Position numbers and translations under genes: made by a program
Notes under the pieces: generated by a model
Database searches by the model: none
What the model was told of the DNA's origin: nothing
Seen by the model: only the letters and a program-made list of their open reading frames with translations
Shown: one piece after another, positions 19,028 through 28,016 of the stretch
Layout: each line of letters starts with the position of its first letter
Numbering within the stretch: position 1 is the stretch's first letter
Source: Bradyrhizobium sp. CB2312
GTDB lineage: Bacteria; Pseudomonadota; Alphaproteobacteria; Rhizobiales; Xanthobacteraceae
NCBI RefSeq assembly: GCF_029714425.1
Contig: NZ_CP121668.1
Coordinates: forward strand, 1,509,501-1,573,500
DNA: 64,000 bases
Direction: 5' to 3'

Positions 19028-19056
19028 CGATGCGTGACACAGCTTTGCGAGCGAGC

Positions 19057-20247
19057 TTACGCGCTCTTCTTCTGCCGCATCAGATCGGCAAAGCGCTGGA
19101 ACAGATAGTGTGAGTCGCGCGGACCCGGTGAGGCCTCGGGATGGTACTGCACCGAGAACACCGGCTTGCCGTCGAGCTGGATGCCGCAATTGGATCCGTC
19201 GAACAGCGAGATGTGGGTCTGCGTCGCGCCCTTCGGCAGCGTCGTCTCGTCCACGGCAAAGCCGTGATTCATCGAGGTGATCTCCACCTTGCCGGTGGTC
19301 TCGTCCTTCACGGGATGATTGGCGCCGTGATGGCCCTGATGCATCTTCTTCGTCTTCGCGCCGACGGCAAGGCCCAGCATCTGGTGGCCCAGACAAATCC
19401 CAAACGTCGGCGTGCCCGACTTGATGACGTCCTGGATCACGGGCACGGCATATTTGCCGGTGGCGGCCGGATCGCCCGGACCGTTCGACAGGAACACGCC
19501 GTCCGGCTTCATCGCCAGGATGTCTTCCGACGAGGTCGTTGCCGGCACCACCGTCACCTTGCAGCCGACACCGGCGAGCAGGCGCAGGATGTTGCGCTTG
19601 ATGCCGTAGTCGATGGCGACGACATTGAACTCCGGCTTGTCCTGGCGGCCAAAGCCCTTGTCCCACAGCCAAGGGGTCTCGTCCCAGGTGAAGCGCTGGC
19701 CGCTCGTGACCATCGGCACGAGGTCCATGCCCTCGAGGCCAGGCCATTCGCGGGCTTCTTCCTTGAGGCCGTGCAAATCGAATTCGCCGGTCCTGGAATG
19801 CGCGATCACGGCGTTGGGCATGCCCTTGCTGCGGATCAGCGCGGTCAGCGCCCGGGTGTCGATGCCGGAGAGGCCGATGATGCCGCGCGCCTTAAGCCAG
19901 GCGTCGAGATGCTTGGTGGCGCGGTAGTTCGAGGGATCGGTGATCGCGGTGCGCAGGATCACGCCGCGCGCCCCTGGCGTCGCTGCCATGTTCACCGTCT
20001 CGATGTCTTCCTCGTTGGTACCGACATTGCCGATATGCGGGAAGGTGAAGGTGATGAGCTGGCCGGCATAGGAGGGATCGGTGAGGATCTCCTCATAGCC
20101 GGTCATCGCGGTGTTGAAGCAGACTTCACCGACGGCGTGGCCTTCGGCGCCGAGACCGAAGCCTTCGAGCACCGTGCCATCGGCGAGCACGAGGAGCGCG
20201 GTCGGTTTATGGTCCGGCCAGGCGGTATCGTTTTCATGTTGGGTCAT
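19057..20247 (-). CDS. carA: Carbamoyl-phosphate synthase small (glutaminase) subunit
   Basis: A 396-residue CarA that hydrolyses glutamine and channels ammonia to CarB. The N-terminal domain has GEVCFNTAMTGYEEILTDPSYAGQ, and the C-terminal class I amidotransferase domain has GICLGHQ with the nucleophile Cys near residue 285 and the catalytic His-Glu in SVQYHPEASPGP. Start ATG 20247 gives the usual length. It diverges from yqeY by 227 bp and is separated from carB by six genes, so the two subunits must be co-ordinated from different promoters. Confidence 0.97.
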   Translation of the reverse strand: MTQHENDTAWPDHKPTALLVLADGTVLEGFGLGAEGHAVGEVCFNTAMTGYEEILTDPSYAGQLITFTFPHIGNVGTNEEDIETVNMAATPGARGVILRTAITDPSNYRATKHLDAWLKARGIIGLSGIDTRALTALIRSKGMPNAVIAHSRTGEFDLHGLKEEAREWPGLEGMDLVPMVTSGQRFTWDETPWLWDKGFGRQDKPEFNVVAIDYGIKRNILRLLAGVGCKVTVVPATTSSEDILAMKPDGVFLSNGPGDPAATGKYAVPVIQDVIKSGTPTFGICLGHQMLGLAVGAKTKKMHQGHHGANHPVKDETTGKVEITSMNHGFAVDETTLPKGATQTHISLFDGSNCGIQLDGKPVFSVQYHPEASPGPRDSHYLFQRFADLMRQKKSA

Positions 20248-20474
20248 GAGCCCGCTTCATAAGCCCCCCACGGGCGCCCGTCAAAGCGCAGAAGCGCCGA
20301 TTCACATGCGTTTTTGCATATTTGACGGGCGGCTTCAGGCACTTAGGCAGGAACCAGCAACTTTGCGCCATTTCGGCCCCTGATGGGGAAACAAAGCACC
20401 GGCAGCCGGTCCAGTCTGGCCTCTTGGCCGCGAACGGCTTAGATCAGGCGCGACAGATTGAGAGGATCCCGGCC

Positions 20475-20930
20475 ATGCTGCGCGACGACATCAACAATGC
20501 GGTCAAGGAGGCCATGAAGGCCAAGGACGAGCGCAAGCTGTCCACGCTGCGCATGGTCAACTCGACCATCAAGAACGCAGACATCGACGCGCGCGGGCAG
20601 GGCAAGCCGCCGCTGACCGACGCCGACCTGCTCGCAGTGCTCCAGAAGATGATCAAGCAGCGCCAGGAATCGGTCGAGCTCTACGACAAGGGCGGCCGCG
20701 CCGAGCTCGCCGCGCAGGAGCGTGAAGAGATCGCGGTGATCTCGGCCTATCTGCCGAAGCAGATGTCGGACGACGAGGTCATGAAGGCGATCGCGGACGC
20801 CATCGGCGAAACCGGCGCTGCCGGCATGAAAGACATGGGCAAGGTGATCGCGGTGTTGCGCACGAAGTATGCCGGCCAGATGGATTTCGGTAAGGCGTCC
20901 GGATTGGTGAAGGCCGCACTGACGGGCTAG
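20475..20930 (+). CDS. yqeY: GatB/YqeY-domain protein
   Basis: A 151-residue YqeY protein. It starts MLRDDINNAVKEAMKAKDERKLSTLRMVNSTIKN, has the central YDKGGRAELAAQEREEIAVISAYLPKQMSDDE and ends MKDMGKVIAVLRTKYAGQMDFGKASGLVKAAL. The fold matches the tail domain of the tRNA amidotransferase GatB, suggesting tRNA contact, but the role is unproven. In related genomes it commonly sits next to dnaG-rpoD; here about 16 kb intervenes. Confidence 0.9.
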   Translation: MLRDDINNAVKEAMKAKDERKLSTLRMVNSTIKNADIDARGQGKPPLTDADLLAVLQKMIKQRQESVELYDKGGRAELAAQEREEIAVISAYLPKQMSDDEVMKAIADAIGETGAAGMKDMGKVIAVLRTKYAGQMDFGKASGLVKAALTG

Positions 20931-20931
20931 C

Positions 20932-21035
20932 CGTCATTCCGGGGCGACGCGAAGCGTCGAGCCCGGAATCCATCGTGCTGCTCAGTCCGTTGCTTAATGG
21001 ATTCCGGGCTCGCGCTACGCGCGCCCCGGAATGAC
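20932..21035. repeat. Palindromic repeat family A, copy 1
   Basis: CGTCATTCCGGGGCG...GAGCCCGGAATCCAT facing ATGGATTCCGGGCTCGC...GCGCCCCGGAATGAC. It starts one base after the yqeY stop. Copies are at 22208-22313 and 43063-43164, with variants at 30422-30554, 29033-29073 and 5796-5840. Confidence 0.9.
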
Positions 21036-21059
21036 AAGAAGAAAGGGAGAGCAAAACCG

Positions 21060-22202
21060 ATGACCGGCGCGATCAAGCCGTTCCGCATCGCCATCAGCGA
21101 CGACATCCTCGCCGACCTCAAATCGCGCCTCGACCGCACGCGCTGGCCGGAGGCGGAGCTGGTGGACGACTGGAGCCAGGGCGCGCCGCTGCAATGGATC
21201 AAGGAGATCTGTGGCTATTGGGCGAGCGGCTACGACTGGCGCGCGCGCGAAGCGAAGCTCAATCGCTTCGATCAGTTCACCACCGAGATCGACGGGCTCG
21301 ACATCCACTTCATCCATGCCCGCTCGAAAGAACCGTCCGCGCTGCCGCTGATCATCACCCATGGCTGGCCGGGCTCGATCGTGGAATTCCAGAAGGTGAT
21401 CGCGCCGCTCACCGATCCCGCCGCGCATGGCGGCAATCCCGCCGATGCGTTTCACGTGGTCTGCCCGTCGCTGCCGGGCTTCGGCTTCTCGGCCAAGCCG
21501 AAGAGCACCGGCTGGGGTGTCGACCGCATCGCCGCGACCTGGGCCAAGCTGATGGACCGGCTCGGCTATAACAGTTACGGCGCGCAAGGCGGCGACTGGG
21601 GCTCGGCGGTGACGACCTCGCTCGGCGCGCAGGACGCCGAGCACTGCGCCGGCATCCACATCACGCTCGCCTTCAACGCAGCCCCGAAAGTCGAGGGCGA
21701 GCCGACGGCGGAGGAGAAGCGCGCGCTCGCCGGCCTCAAGCACTATGTCGATCTCGACTCCGGCTATTCCAGGCAGCAATCGACGCGGCCGCAGACGCTC
21801 GGCTATGGCCTGACGGATTCGCCGAGCGGGCAGGCGGCCTGGATCCTCGAAAAGTTCTGGGCTTGGACCGATTGCGACGGCCATCCCGAGAACATTTTTA
21901 GCAGGGACGAGCTGCTCGACAACGTCATGCTCTATTGGGCGACCGAGACGGCGACCTCGTCCGCGCGGCTCTATTGGGAGAGCTTCGGCAAGCGCCGCAC
22001 AACGCCGGTGGTCAAGGTGCCGACCGGCGTCGCGGTGTTCCCGAAGGAGATCATCACGCCGGTGCGGCGCTGGATGGAGCCGAACTTCCACAACATCACC
22101 CATTGGAGCGAGATGGAGAAGGGCGGCCATTTCGCCGCCTTCGAGCAGCCGGAGCTGTTCGTGCGCGATGTCAGGACGTTTTTCCGGACGGTGCGGTCTT
22201 AG
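21060..22202 (+). CDS. Epoxide hydrolase (EHN plus alpha/beta hydrolase)
   Basis: A 380-residue protein with the N-terminal epoxide-hydrolase lid domain (IKPFRIAISDDILADLKSRL...DDWSQG, residues 4-110) and an alpha/beta hydrolase core. HGWPGS near residue 101 is the oxyanion motif, GGDWGS near 179 carries the nucleophile Asp, and KGGHFAAFEQPE near 357 the general-base His. It would open epoxides to diols through a covalent ester. ATG 21060 was chosen: AGAAAGGGAGAG lies upstream, and the longer frame is encoded by the palindromic repeat. It is flanked by family A repeats on both sides. Confidence 0.88.
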   Translation: MTGAIKPFRIAISDDILADLKSRLDRTRWPEAELVDDWSQGAPLQWIKEICGYWASGYDWRAREAKLNRFDQFTTEIDGLDIHFIHARSKEPSALPLIITHGWPGSIVEFQKVIAPLTDPAAHGGNPADAFHVVCPSLPGFGFSAKPKSTGWGVDRIAATWAKLMDRLGYNSYGAQGGDWGSAVTTSLGAQDAEHCAGIHITLAFNAAPKVEGEPTAEEKRALAGLKHYVDLDSGYSRQQSTRPQTLGYGLTDSPSGQAAWILEKFWAWTDCDGHPENIFSRDELLDNVMLYWATETATSSARLYWESFGKRRTTPVVKVPTGVAVFPKEIITPVRRWMEPNFHNITHWSEMEKGGHFAAFEQPELFVRDVRTFFRTVRS

Positions 22203-22207
22203 TGCGT

Positions 22208-22313
22208 CGTCATTCCGGGGCGCCCGAAGGGCGAACCCGGAATCCATCGGGCCGCAGCAAACGCTGCGCAATGGATTCCGGGCTCGACGCTGGCGCGTCG
22301 CCCCGGAATGACG
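22208..22313. repeat. Palindromic repeat family A, copy 2
   Basis: The same arms as copy 1 (CGTCATTCCGGGGCGCCC ... GCCCCGGAATGACG) with ATGGATTCCGGG inside. Together with copy 1 it brackets the epoxide hydrolase gene. Confidence 0.9.
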
Positions 22314-22338
22314 CCTGAGAAACAAGATGCCTCCCCAT

Positions 22339-22432
22339 CGTCATGCCCGGGCTTGTCCCGGGCATCCACGCGCTTAAAGTGGCTGTTCAAGCAAGAAGAA
22401 CGTGGATGGCCGGGACGAGCCCGGCCATGACG
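22339..22432. repeat. Palindromic repeat family C, copy 1
   Basis: CGTCATGCCCGGGCTTGTCC and the facing GGCCGGGACGAGCCCGGCCATGACG, with CATCCACG / CGTGGATG inside. A half copy lies at 41792-41822 after rpoD. Confidence 0.8.
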
Positions 22433-22460
22433 CCGAGACTCCGGGAAGACGACCAAGCCC

Positions 22461-24071
22461 ATGCTCACCGAAGCCGCAACCTACGACGAGCTCTATCGCA
22501 ACTTCCGCTGGGACATCCCGGCCCGCTTCAACATGGCGGAGGCGTGCTGCGACCGCCATGCCGACGGCACCGGCCGCCTCGCGCTGGTCTATGTCGACGA
22601 GAACGGCGCGACCACGCGCACCTCGTTCGACGAGATCGCGGACATGTCGCGGCGCTTCGCCAATGTGCTGAAGGCCGACGGCCTTGTGCGCGGCGACCGC
22701 GTCGCGGTGTTCCTGTCGCAATCGCTGGAACTGCCGATCGCGCATCTGGCGGCTTTCCGCGCCGGCCTGATCTCGATTCCGCTGTTTGCTCTGTTCGGCG
22801 AGGACGCGCTGGAGTTCCGCCTGTCGAATTCGCAAGCAAGAGCCATCGTCACCGACGAGGCGGGCTGGGAGAAGCTGACGAAGATCCGCGATCGGTTGCC
22901 GTATTTGCAGGACATCTATATCACGAGCGGCGCGGTTCATGCCGGCGCAAAACCGTTCTGGTCAGCGATCGAAACCGCGTCCGAGGACTTTGCGACCGTC
23001 GATACTTCCGCCGACGATCCCGCGCTGATCATCTACACCTCAGGCACCACGGGCAACCCGAAGGGCGCGCTGCATGCGCATCGCGTCGTGCTCGGCCATC
23101 TCCCGAACGTCGAGATGTGCCACAACTTCCTGCCGAGGCCCGGCGACCTGATGTGGACGCCGGCGGATTGGGCCTGGATCGGCGGCCTCATCAACGGCCT
23201 GTTCGCATTCTGGTACCACGGCATCCCGCTGGTGGGACATCGCGCGCGAAAGTTCGAGCCGCAGGCGGCGATGCAGATGATGGCCGATCTTTCCGTCCGC
23301 AACGTCTTCCTGCCGCCGACAGCGCTCAAGCTGATGCGGCAGGCGGGCGTGAAGAATCCCGGCGTCAAGCTGCGCAGCATCTTCACCGGCGGTGAATCGC
23401 TCGGCGGCGAGCTGCTCGGCTGGGTGCGCGAGACCTTCGGCATCGACGCGCACGAAGTGTTCGGCCAGACCGAGTGCAATCTCGTGATCGGCAGCAACTC
23501 GAACCTGTTTCCGATCCGCCCGGGCGCGATGGGCAAGGCGACGCCGGGCTTCGACGTCCGCATCGTCGACGACAAGGGCGAGGAACAGCCGCGCGGCCAG
23601 CGCGGCATCATCGGCGTGCGCCAGCCGTGCCCATGCACGATGCTGGAATACTGGCGCAATCCGGAGGCGACGGCGAAGAAATATGCTGGTGAATTTCTCT
23701 TGACCGGCGATCTTGGCGTGCAGGATGAGGACGGCTATTTCTGGTATGTCAGCCGCGAGGATGACGTCATCACCACCGCCGGCTATCGCGTCGGCCCTTC
23801 CGAGATCGAGCACACCTTGATGAAGCATCCGTCGGTGGCGATGGCCGCGGTGGTCGGCATTCCCGATCCGATCCGCACCGAGTCCATCAAGGCGTGGATC
23901 GTGCTGCGTCCGGGCTTTACCGGCAGCGATGCGCTTGCGCGCGAGATCCAGGACTTCGTCAAGGTGCAGCTTGCCGCCCATGAATATCCGCGTTTCGTGG
24001 AGTTCGCCGAGACCTTGCCGATGACGGCGACGGGCAAGGTGCTGCGGCGCGAGCTGCGGGCGAGGGGATAG
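22461..24071 (+). CDS. AMP-forming acyl-CoA synthetase
   Basis: A 536-residue ANL-superfamily ligase that activates a carboxylic acid via acyl-AMP to acyl-CoA. IIYTSGTTGNPKG near residue 191 is the P-loop, EVFGQTECN near 333 binds AMP, LTGDLGVQDEDGYFWYVSREDDVI near 412 holds the hinge, and TATGKVLRREL near 523 has the catalytic Lys. Sequence style is closest to medium-chain or acetyl-CoA synthetase-like enzymes. It is followed 9 bp later by a MarR regulator of the aromatic-degradation type, suggesting a role in catabolising an aromatic or alicyclic acid; that part is inference. Confidence 0.9.
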   Translation: MLTEAATYDELYRNFRWDIPARFNMAEACCDRHADGTGRLALVYVDENGATTRTSFDEIADMSRRFANVLKADGLVRGDRVAVFLSQSLELPIAHLAAFRAGLISIPLFALFGEDALEFRLSNSQARAIVTDEAGWEKLTKIRDRLPYLQDIYITSGAVHAGAKPFWSAIETASEDFATVDTSADDPALIIYTSGTTGNPKGALHAHRVVLGHLPNVEMCHNFLPRPGDLMWTPADWAWIGGLINGLFAFWYHGIPLVGHRARKFEPQAAMQMMADLSVRNVFLPPTALKLMRQAGVKNPGVKLRSIFTGGESLGGELLGWVRETFGIDAHEVFGQTECNLVIGSNSNLFPIRPGAMGKATPGFDVRIVDDKGEEQPRGQRGIIGVRQPCPCTMLEYWRNPEATAKKYAGEFLLTGDLGVQDEDGYFWYVSREDDVITTAGYRVGPSEIEHTLMKHPSVAMAAVVGIPDPIRTESIKAWIVLRPGFTGSDALAREIQDFVKVQLAAHEYPRFVEFAETLPMTATGKVLRRELRARG

Positions 24072-24080
24072 CTTCCGACA

Positions 24081-24548
24081 ATGGCAAAGGCCTCTCAAGC
24101 CGCGGGGCTTCACCGCGCCTCGCTCGACAAGCTGCACGATCTCGATGCGGCGCTGGAGCTGATGTATTACGGCTGGCGCGGCATGACGCTGGAGGCAGAC
24201 GAATATCTTGCGAAGCAGGGCCTGTCGCGTCCGCATCATCGTATCCTCTACGTGGTGGCGCGCCGGCCCGACATCGCGATCGGCGCGCTGATCGAGATCC
24301 TCGGGATTTCCAAGCAGGCCCTGAACCGGCCGCTCAATCTGCTGCTCGAGCGCAAGCTGGTGACGTCGAAGCGGTCGCCCGAGCAGCATCGCTCGAAACT
24401 GCTGCGCCTGACCGCCGCGGGCCAGCGCATCGAGCAGAAGGCGTCGGACCATGAGCGCAAGGTCCTGCGCGAGGCGTTCGACCGGGTCGGGGCGCCGGGG
24501 GCGGCGGCATGGATGGCCGTGATGGGATCGATCGCCGACAACAACTGA
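24081..24548 (+). CDS. MarR-family transcriptional regulator
   Basis: A 155-residue winged-helix repressor: LSRPHHRILYVVARRPDIAIGALIEILGISKQALNRPLNLLLERKLVTSKRSPEQHRSKLLRLTAAG covers the recognition helix and wing. It begins 9 bp after the acyl-CoA synthetase, so both are probably co-transcribed and the regulator may sense the acyl-CoA product. A perfect dyad lies 12 bp after its stop, ahead of the next gene, and is a plausible target site. Confidence 0.88.
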   Translation: MAKASQAAGLHRASLDKLHDLDAALELMYYGWRGMTLEADEYLAKQGLSRPHHRILYVVARRPDIAIGALIEILGISKQALNRPLNLLLERKLVTSKRSPEQHRSKLLRLTAAGQRIEQKASDHERKVLREAFDRVGAPGAAAWMAVMGSIADNN

Positions 24549-24559
24549 CGAATCCTGAA

Positions 24560-24574
24560 GTCAACATAGTTGAC
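24560..24574. promoter_or_regulatory. Palindrome GTCAAC-ATA-GTTGAC, candidate MarR operator
   Basis: A perfect 15-bp dyad between the MarR gene and the SnoaL-like gene. Its right arm forms part of a TTGACA hexamer (24570-24575) that could be a -35 element, so binding here would control the downstream pair. Confidence 0.55.
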
Positions 24575-24627
24575 ATGAGGCGCGCGCTTTGCCACCTTCC
24601 CGGCAACGAGCCGGGGAGGGCTGCGTC

Positions 24628-24996
24628 ATGGGCGCAAAGAAAATGGATCGCGCGGCCGCCGAGCGCTTCGTCGCGGCTTGGTGCGCGAACTGGTGCAAAG
24701 TCGACATCGACGCGGTCGTCGCGCATTTTGCCGATGACGCACAGATGCGCAGCCCTCTGGCGCTGTCGCTGACCGGTTCTCCCGTCGTCACGGGCGCCGA
24801 GAACATCCGTGCCTATTGGCGCCAGGCCTATGGCCACATCGAAAGCGCCGACCTGAAGATCCTGAGCTGGAGCTGGGACGAGGTCATCGCGCGCCTGATC
24901 GTGTGGTGGCAGCTCGGCGACACTCGCGCCAGCGAGTTCATGGATTTCGACGATGCGGGCCGTGTGGTGCGCAGCGAAGCTTTTTACGGAAAATGA
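24628..24996 (+). CDS. SnoaL/NTF2-like protein
   Basis: A 122-residue protein with the cone-shaped NTF2 fold signature: AAERFVAAWCANWCKVDIDAVVAHFADDAQMRSP, then a VTGAENIRAYW segment and a VVRSEAFYGK end. Such proteins are small isomerases, dehydratases or ligand binders; the reaction is unknown. ATG 24628 follows GGGGAGGG. Its stop overlaps the next start as ATGA, so the two genes are translationally coupled. Confidence 0.75.
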   Translation: MGAKKMDRAAAERFVAAWCANWCKVDIDAVVAHFADDAQMRSPLALSLTGSPVVTGAENIRAYWRQAYGHIESADLKILSWSWDEVIARLIVWWQLGDTRASEFMDFDDAGRVVRSEAFYGK

Positions 24997-25437
24997 CCAT
25001 GCACCTTTCGGATTTCGTCCTGCTGCTCAACGCGCTCTGGTTCGGTGGCGCTTTCATTCAGTTCAGCATTGCCCAGCGCAACACGCTGAAGATCTTGCTG
25101 CCGCGAGAAGAGCGTAGCAATCCGATCGCGCCGACGCTTGCGGCCAGCGTTGCGTTCCTCGGCGGGATGAATCTGCCGATCGGGTTGTTGTCGCTGTATC
25201 TTCTGGCCGCTCGCCCCTCGTTCTTCCAGCCGGTCGAGGCGCAGCTCGCGCTATTCCTGTTCTTCGCCGCCTGCCATTTCAGCCAGTTCGCCTACAATCC
25301 CGGTCCTGATGCGCGGAGGGCGCGTCGGGGTGGCATACTGGCCGGTGCTCAAAGGCCCGATGCTCAGGATCTTCGTCATCGACGCGGCGCTGTTCGCGGC
25401 CAATCTCGGCGTGGCGCTGCTGCTCGTATCTCGCTGA
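24993..25437 (+). pseudogene. Frameshifted small integral membrane protein
   Basis: It starts at ATG 24993 (MTMHLSDFVLLLNALWFGGAFIQ), overlapping the SnoaL stop. Hydrophobic helices follow through FLFFAACHFSQFAYN near nt 25298. There the frame turns into an Arg-rich nonsense tail, while the +1 frame continues sensibly (PVLMRGGRVGVAYWPVLKG, then RIFVIDAALFAANLGVALLL) to a stop at 25435-25437. One inserted or two deleted bases near TACAATCCCGG explain this. The intact protein would be about 147 residues with four helices. Either a recent pseudogene or a sequencing error. Confidence 0.7.
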
Positions 25438-25438
25438 C

Positions 25439-25547
25439 TTGAGCATGATCTTTTCGGAAAAGTGCGCAGCGGTTTTCCGGAAAGATCATGCTCAAACATC
25501 GACCGAAAGCGCGATGACGATTCATCCCGATCTCATCGCGCTTTAGC
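25439..25547. repeat. Palindromic repeat family G, copy 2 (inverted)
   Basis: GAGCATGATCTTTTCGGAAA... / ...CCGGAAAGATCATGCTC, then AAAGCGCGATGACG / TCATCGCGCTTTA. This is the arrangement of copy 1 read from the other strand. The terminal TTA supplies the TAA stop codon of the minus-strand histidine kinase. Confidence 0.85.
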
Positions 25548-27771
25548 GCGACGGCGCCGACAGGGCCGACCGCAGCGTCGCGGCGAGGTCCTGCCGCCGG
25601 AATGGCTTTGTCAGGATGCGGGCGTCGACCCCATCCGGCGTCTTGACCGGATTTTGGCTGTAGCCGGACGTGAAGAGCACCTTGAGCCCGGGCCGCAATT
25701 GGTTTGCTTGCCTCGCAAGCTCCGGCCCGAACATGCCGCCGGGCATCACGACGTCGGTGAACAGCAGATGGATGTCCCCGGGCTGGCGCAGCACCTCCAG
25801 TGCCGCAGGCCCGTTCGACGTTGCAATGACGCGGTAGCCGAGGGTTCTCAGCTCGCTCTCGACATAGGCTCGCACCATCTCGTCGTCCTCGACGACGAGA
25901 ATGGTCTCGTGTCCGTCGGGGGCAACGATCGGCTCCGCTGGTAACGGCTCCTCGCTCGGCGCCGTCGCAATACGGGGGAAGAACAGCCTGACGACGCTGC
26001 CCTGTCCCGGCTCGGACTGCAATTGCACGAGTCCGCCGGATTGCTGCGCAAATCCGTAGACCATGCTGAGGCCGAGGCCGGTCCCCTTGCCGACCTCCTT
26101 GGTCGTGAAGAACGGCTCGAACGCGCGGCTCGCGGTGTCCGCCTCCATGCCGCAGCCGGTATCGGTCACGGCCACCATGACATAGTCGCCCGGCCGCGGC
26201 TCGCCGTTGACGTCGAGATCGGATTCGCTGAGCGAGTTGTTGCGCACCTCGACCGTCAGCTTGCCGCCGTCAGGCATCGCGTCGCGCGCGTTGAGCACGA
26301 GGTTGAGCAGGGCGGTTGCCAGCTGACCGGGATCGACGCTGGTCAACCATAAACCCGGTCCGAACGCGAAGCTGCACTCGATGTGCTCGCCCAGCGTCCG
26401 ACGCAGCAACTGCTCCATGCCGAGGACTCTTTCGGCAATGTCGATCTCGCGCGGCCTCAAGGGCTGCTTGCGCGCGAAGGCGAGCAGGCTGCGTGTCAGG
26501 TCGGAGCCGCGCTCGGCGGCGGTCGCGATGTCGTCGGCGATCCCTTGCAGTTCCTTGTTGCCCGCCAGCCTGTCGGCCAGATGCTCGGAGTTGCCGAGAA
26601 TGACGGTCAGCAGGTTGTTGAAATCGTGCGCCACGCCGCCGGTGAGCTGGCCCATGGCTTCCATCTTCTGGGACTGGCTGAGCTTGTGGCTTAGGTCGGC
26701 GATGGCGGCACGTTGCTGCTCGAGCGACTCGGCGGTGCTGTTGAGGAGCATCATCAGTCCGCCGAGCTCGCCCCCCGGATAAGGCGGCGGAATGCGTGCG
26801 CTGAGATCGCCGAGCCCGAGCCGTTTCGCCATCGCGGCAAGCCGCCCGACCTGGCGCCCGACGCTGACGGTCGCGAGGATCCAGACGCCGGCGAGCAGCA
26901 GCAGCGAGGCCACCGCGAGAATCGCCATGTCCTCGTAGAGCCGGCGGTTCGCCGCCGCGACCAGCCCGTCCTTGGACCGTCCAACGATGATATAGAGGCC
27001 GGCCTTGCGCATCGACGGTGAGCGGGCGACGGCCCAGACCTGCGCGCGGCCTTCGCGATCGGTCAACTCGCGCGAGGCCTCGCCGTCGGACGAGGCCGCG
27101 AAGCGGAACAGGTCCGAGCCCGCGATCGACGCGCCGACGGGCTCGCGCCAGCCACCTAATTTGGGCGCGACCAGCACCGTGCCCTTGCTGTCGACGAGCA
27201 GGATCTCCTTCTCGGCGAGCAGACGCCTGTCGTGAAATTCCGCGAATTTGTTCAAATTGAACGAAGCGAGCAGGACGAATTTCAGCGCGCCAGCGTCCGA
27301 GCGCACGGGATAGGCGATCTGGAGCACCGATAGTCCGGTGAGGCGGCCGAACACCGGCTCCACCGCGACGACGCCTTGCGAGACCTTCGCCTGCTTGAAA
27401 TAGGCGCGGTCATTCAGATCGAGCGTGCGGTTCGTCCGCAGCGAATCGCAGAACAGGCTGCCGTCGGGATCGATAGTCAGGATTCCGGTGAACTGCGGGT
27501 ATTCCTCGCGCACATCGGACAGGAACGCCGAGCATGCCGCCTTGTCGCGTGTGTCAACGTCGCGGGCGCGGGCCAGGCCATAGTGGAGCTGGGCGGTGCC
27601 CTGGATCTTCTCGTCCAGGTCGCTGGCGATGTCCTCGGCGGATGCCGCGAGATTGGCCAGGGCCGCGTCGATCTCGCCCATCCGGTTCTGCACGAAACGC
27701 AAGCCGACGAGGATTGCCGGCACGAGCATGGCCGCGATGACGAGGATCAGTAACCGGGTACGCAGGCTCAT
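25543..27771 (-). CDS. Hybrid sensor histidine kinase with receiver domain
   Basis: A 742-residue membrane sensor. Residues 1-25 form TM1, a periplasmic dCACHE-like sensor spans about 30-280 (FTGILTIDPDGSLFCDS, YFKQAKVSQGVVAVEPVFGRLTGLSVLQIAYPV), TM2 is near 285-305, then comes a HAMP linker. HisKA has the phospho-acceptor His in GGVAHDFNNLL near 382. The HATPase domain has NLVLNARDAMPDGG (N box) and DTGCGMEADTASRAFEPFFTTKEVGKGTGLGLSMVYGF (G and F boxes). A C-terminal receiver carries the phospho-acceptor Asp in LLFTDVVMPGG near 673. HDFNNLL is typical of hybrid kinases. No cognate output regulator is adjacent; it probably signals by phosphorelay. Confidence 0.93.
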   Translation of the reverse strand: MSLRTRLLILVIAAMLVPAILVGLRFVQNRMGEIDAALANLAASAEDIASDLDEKIQGTAQLHYGLARARDVDTRDKAACSAFLSDVREEYPQFTGILTIDPDGSLFCDSLRTNRTLDLNDRAYFKQAKVSQGVVAVEPVFGRLTGLSVLQIAYPVRSDAGALKFVLLASFNLNKFAEFHDRRLLAEKEILLVDSKGTVLVAPKLGGWREPVGASIAGSDLFRFAASSDGEASRELTDREGRAQVWAVARSPSMRKAGLYIIVGRSKDGLVAAANRRLYEDMAILAVASLLLLAGVWILATVSVGRQVGRLAAMAKRLGLGDLSARIPPPYPGGELGGLMMLLNSTAESLEQQRAAIADLSHKLSQSQKMEAMGQLTGGVAHDFNNLLTVILGNSEHLADRLAGNKELQGIADDIATAAERGSDLTRSLLAFARKQPLRPREIDIAERVLGMEQLLRRTLGEHIECSFAFGPGLWLTSVDPGQLATALLNLVLNARDAMPDGGKLTVEVRNNSLSESDLDVNGEPRPGDYVMVAVTDTGCGMEADTASRAFEPFFTTKEVGKGTGLGLSMVYGFAQQSGGLVQLQSEPGQGSVVRLFFPRIATAPSEEPLPAEPIVAPDGHETILVVEDDEMVRAYVESELRTLGYRVIATSNGPAALEVLRQPGDIHLLFTDVVMPGGMFGPELARQANQLRPGLKVLFTSGYSQNPVKTPDGVDARILTKPFRRQDLAATLRSALSAPSR

Positions 27772-28016
27772 CGGTGGGGCGGATCCGCTCTTCGCGCGTG
27801 TTTGTTCGGAGGTACAATTTGCGGCACGATCGTCTGCTCAGTCCATAGGGATGGGCTCGAAAATCGCACGGAAGAGACAAGCATCTCGCTTTGCGCGTAT
27901 TGTATCATCATTGCAATCTTCGCGTCATCCGCCATCGTTGCATGTGGGCGCGGCAGCGCTAATATTGTCATCCGCGCGCGACGAAAGATCGCGCCGGCAG
28001 ACGAGGGAGGAAGCCG

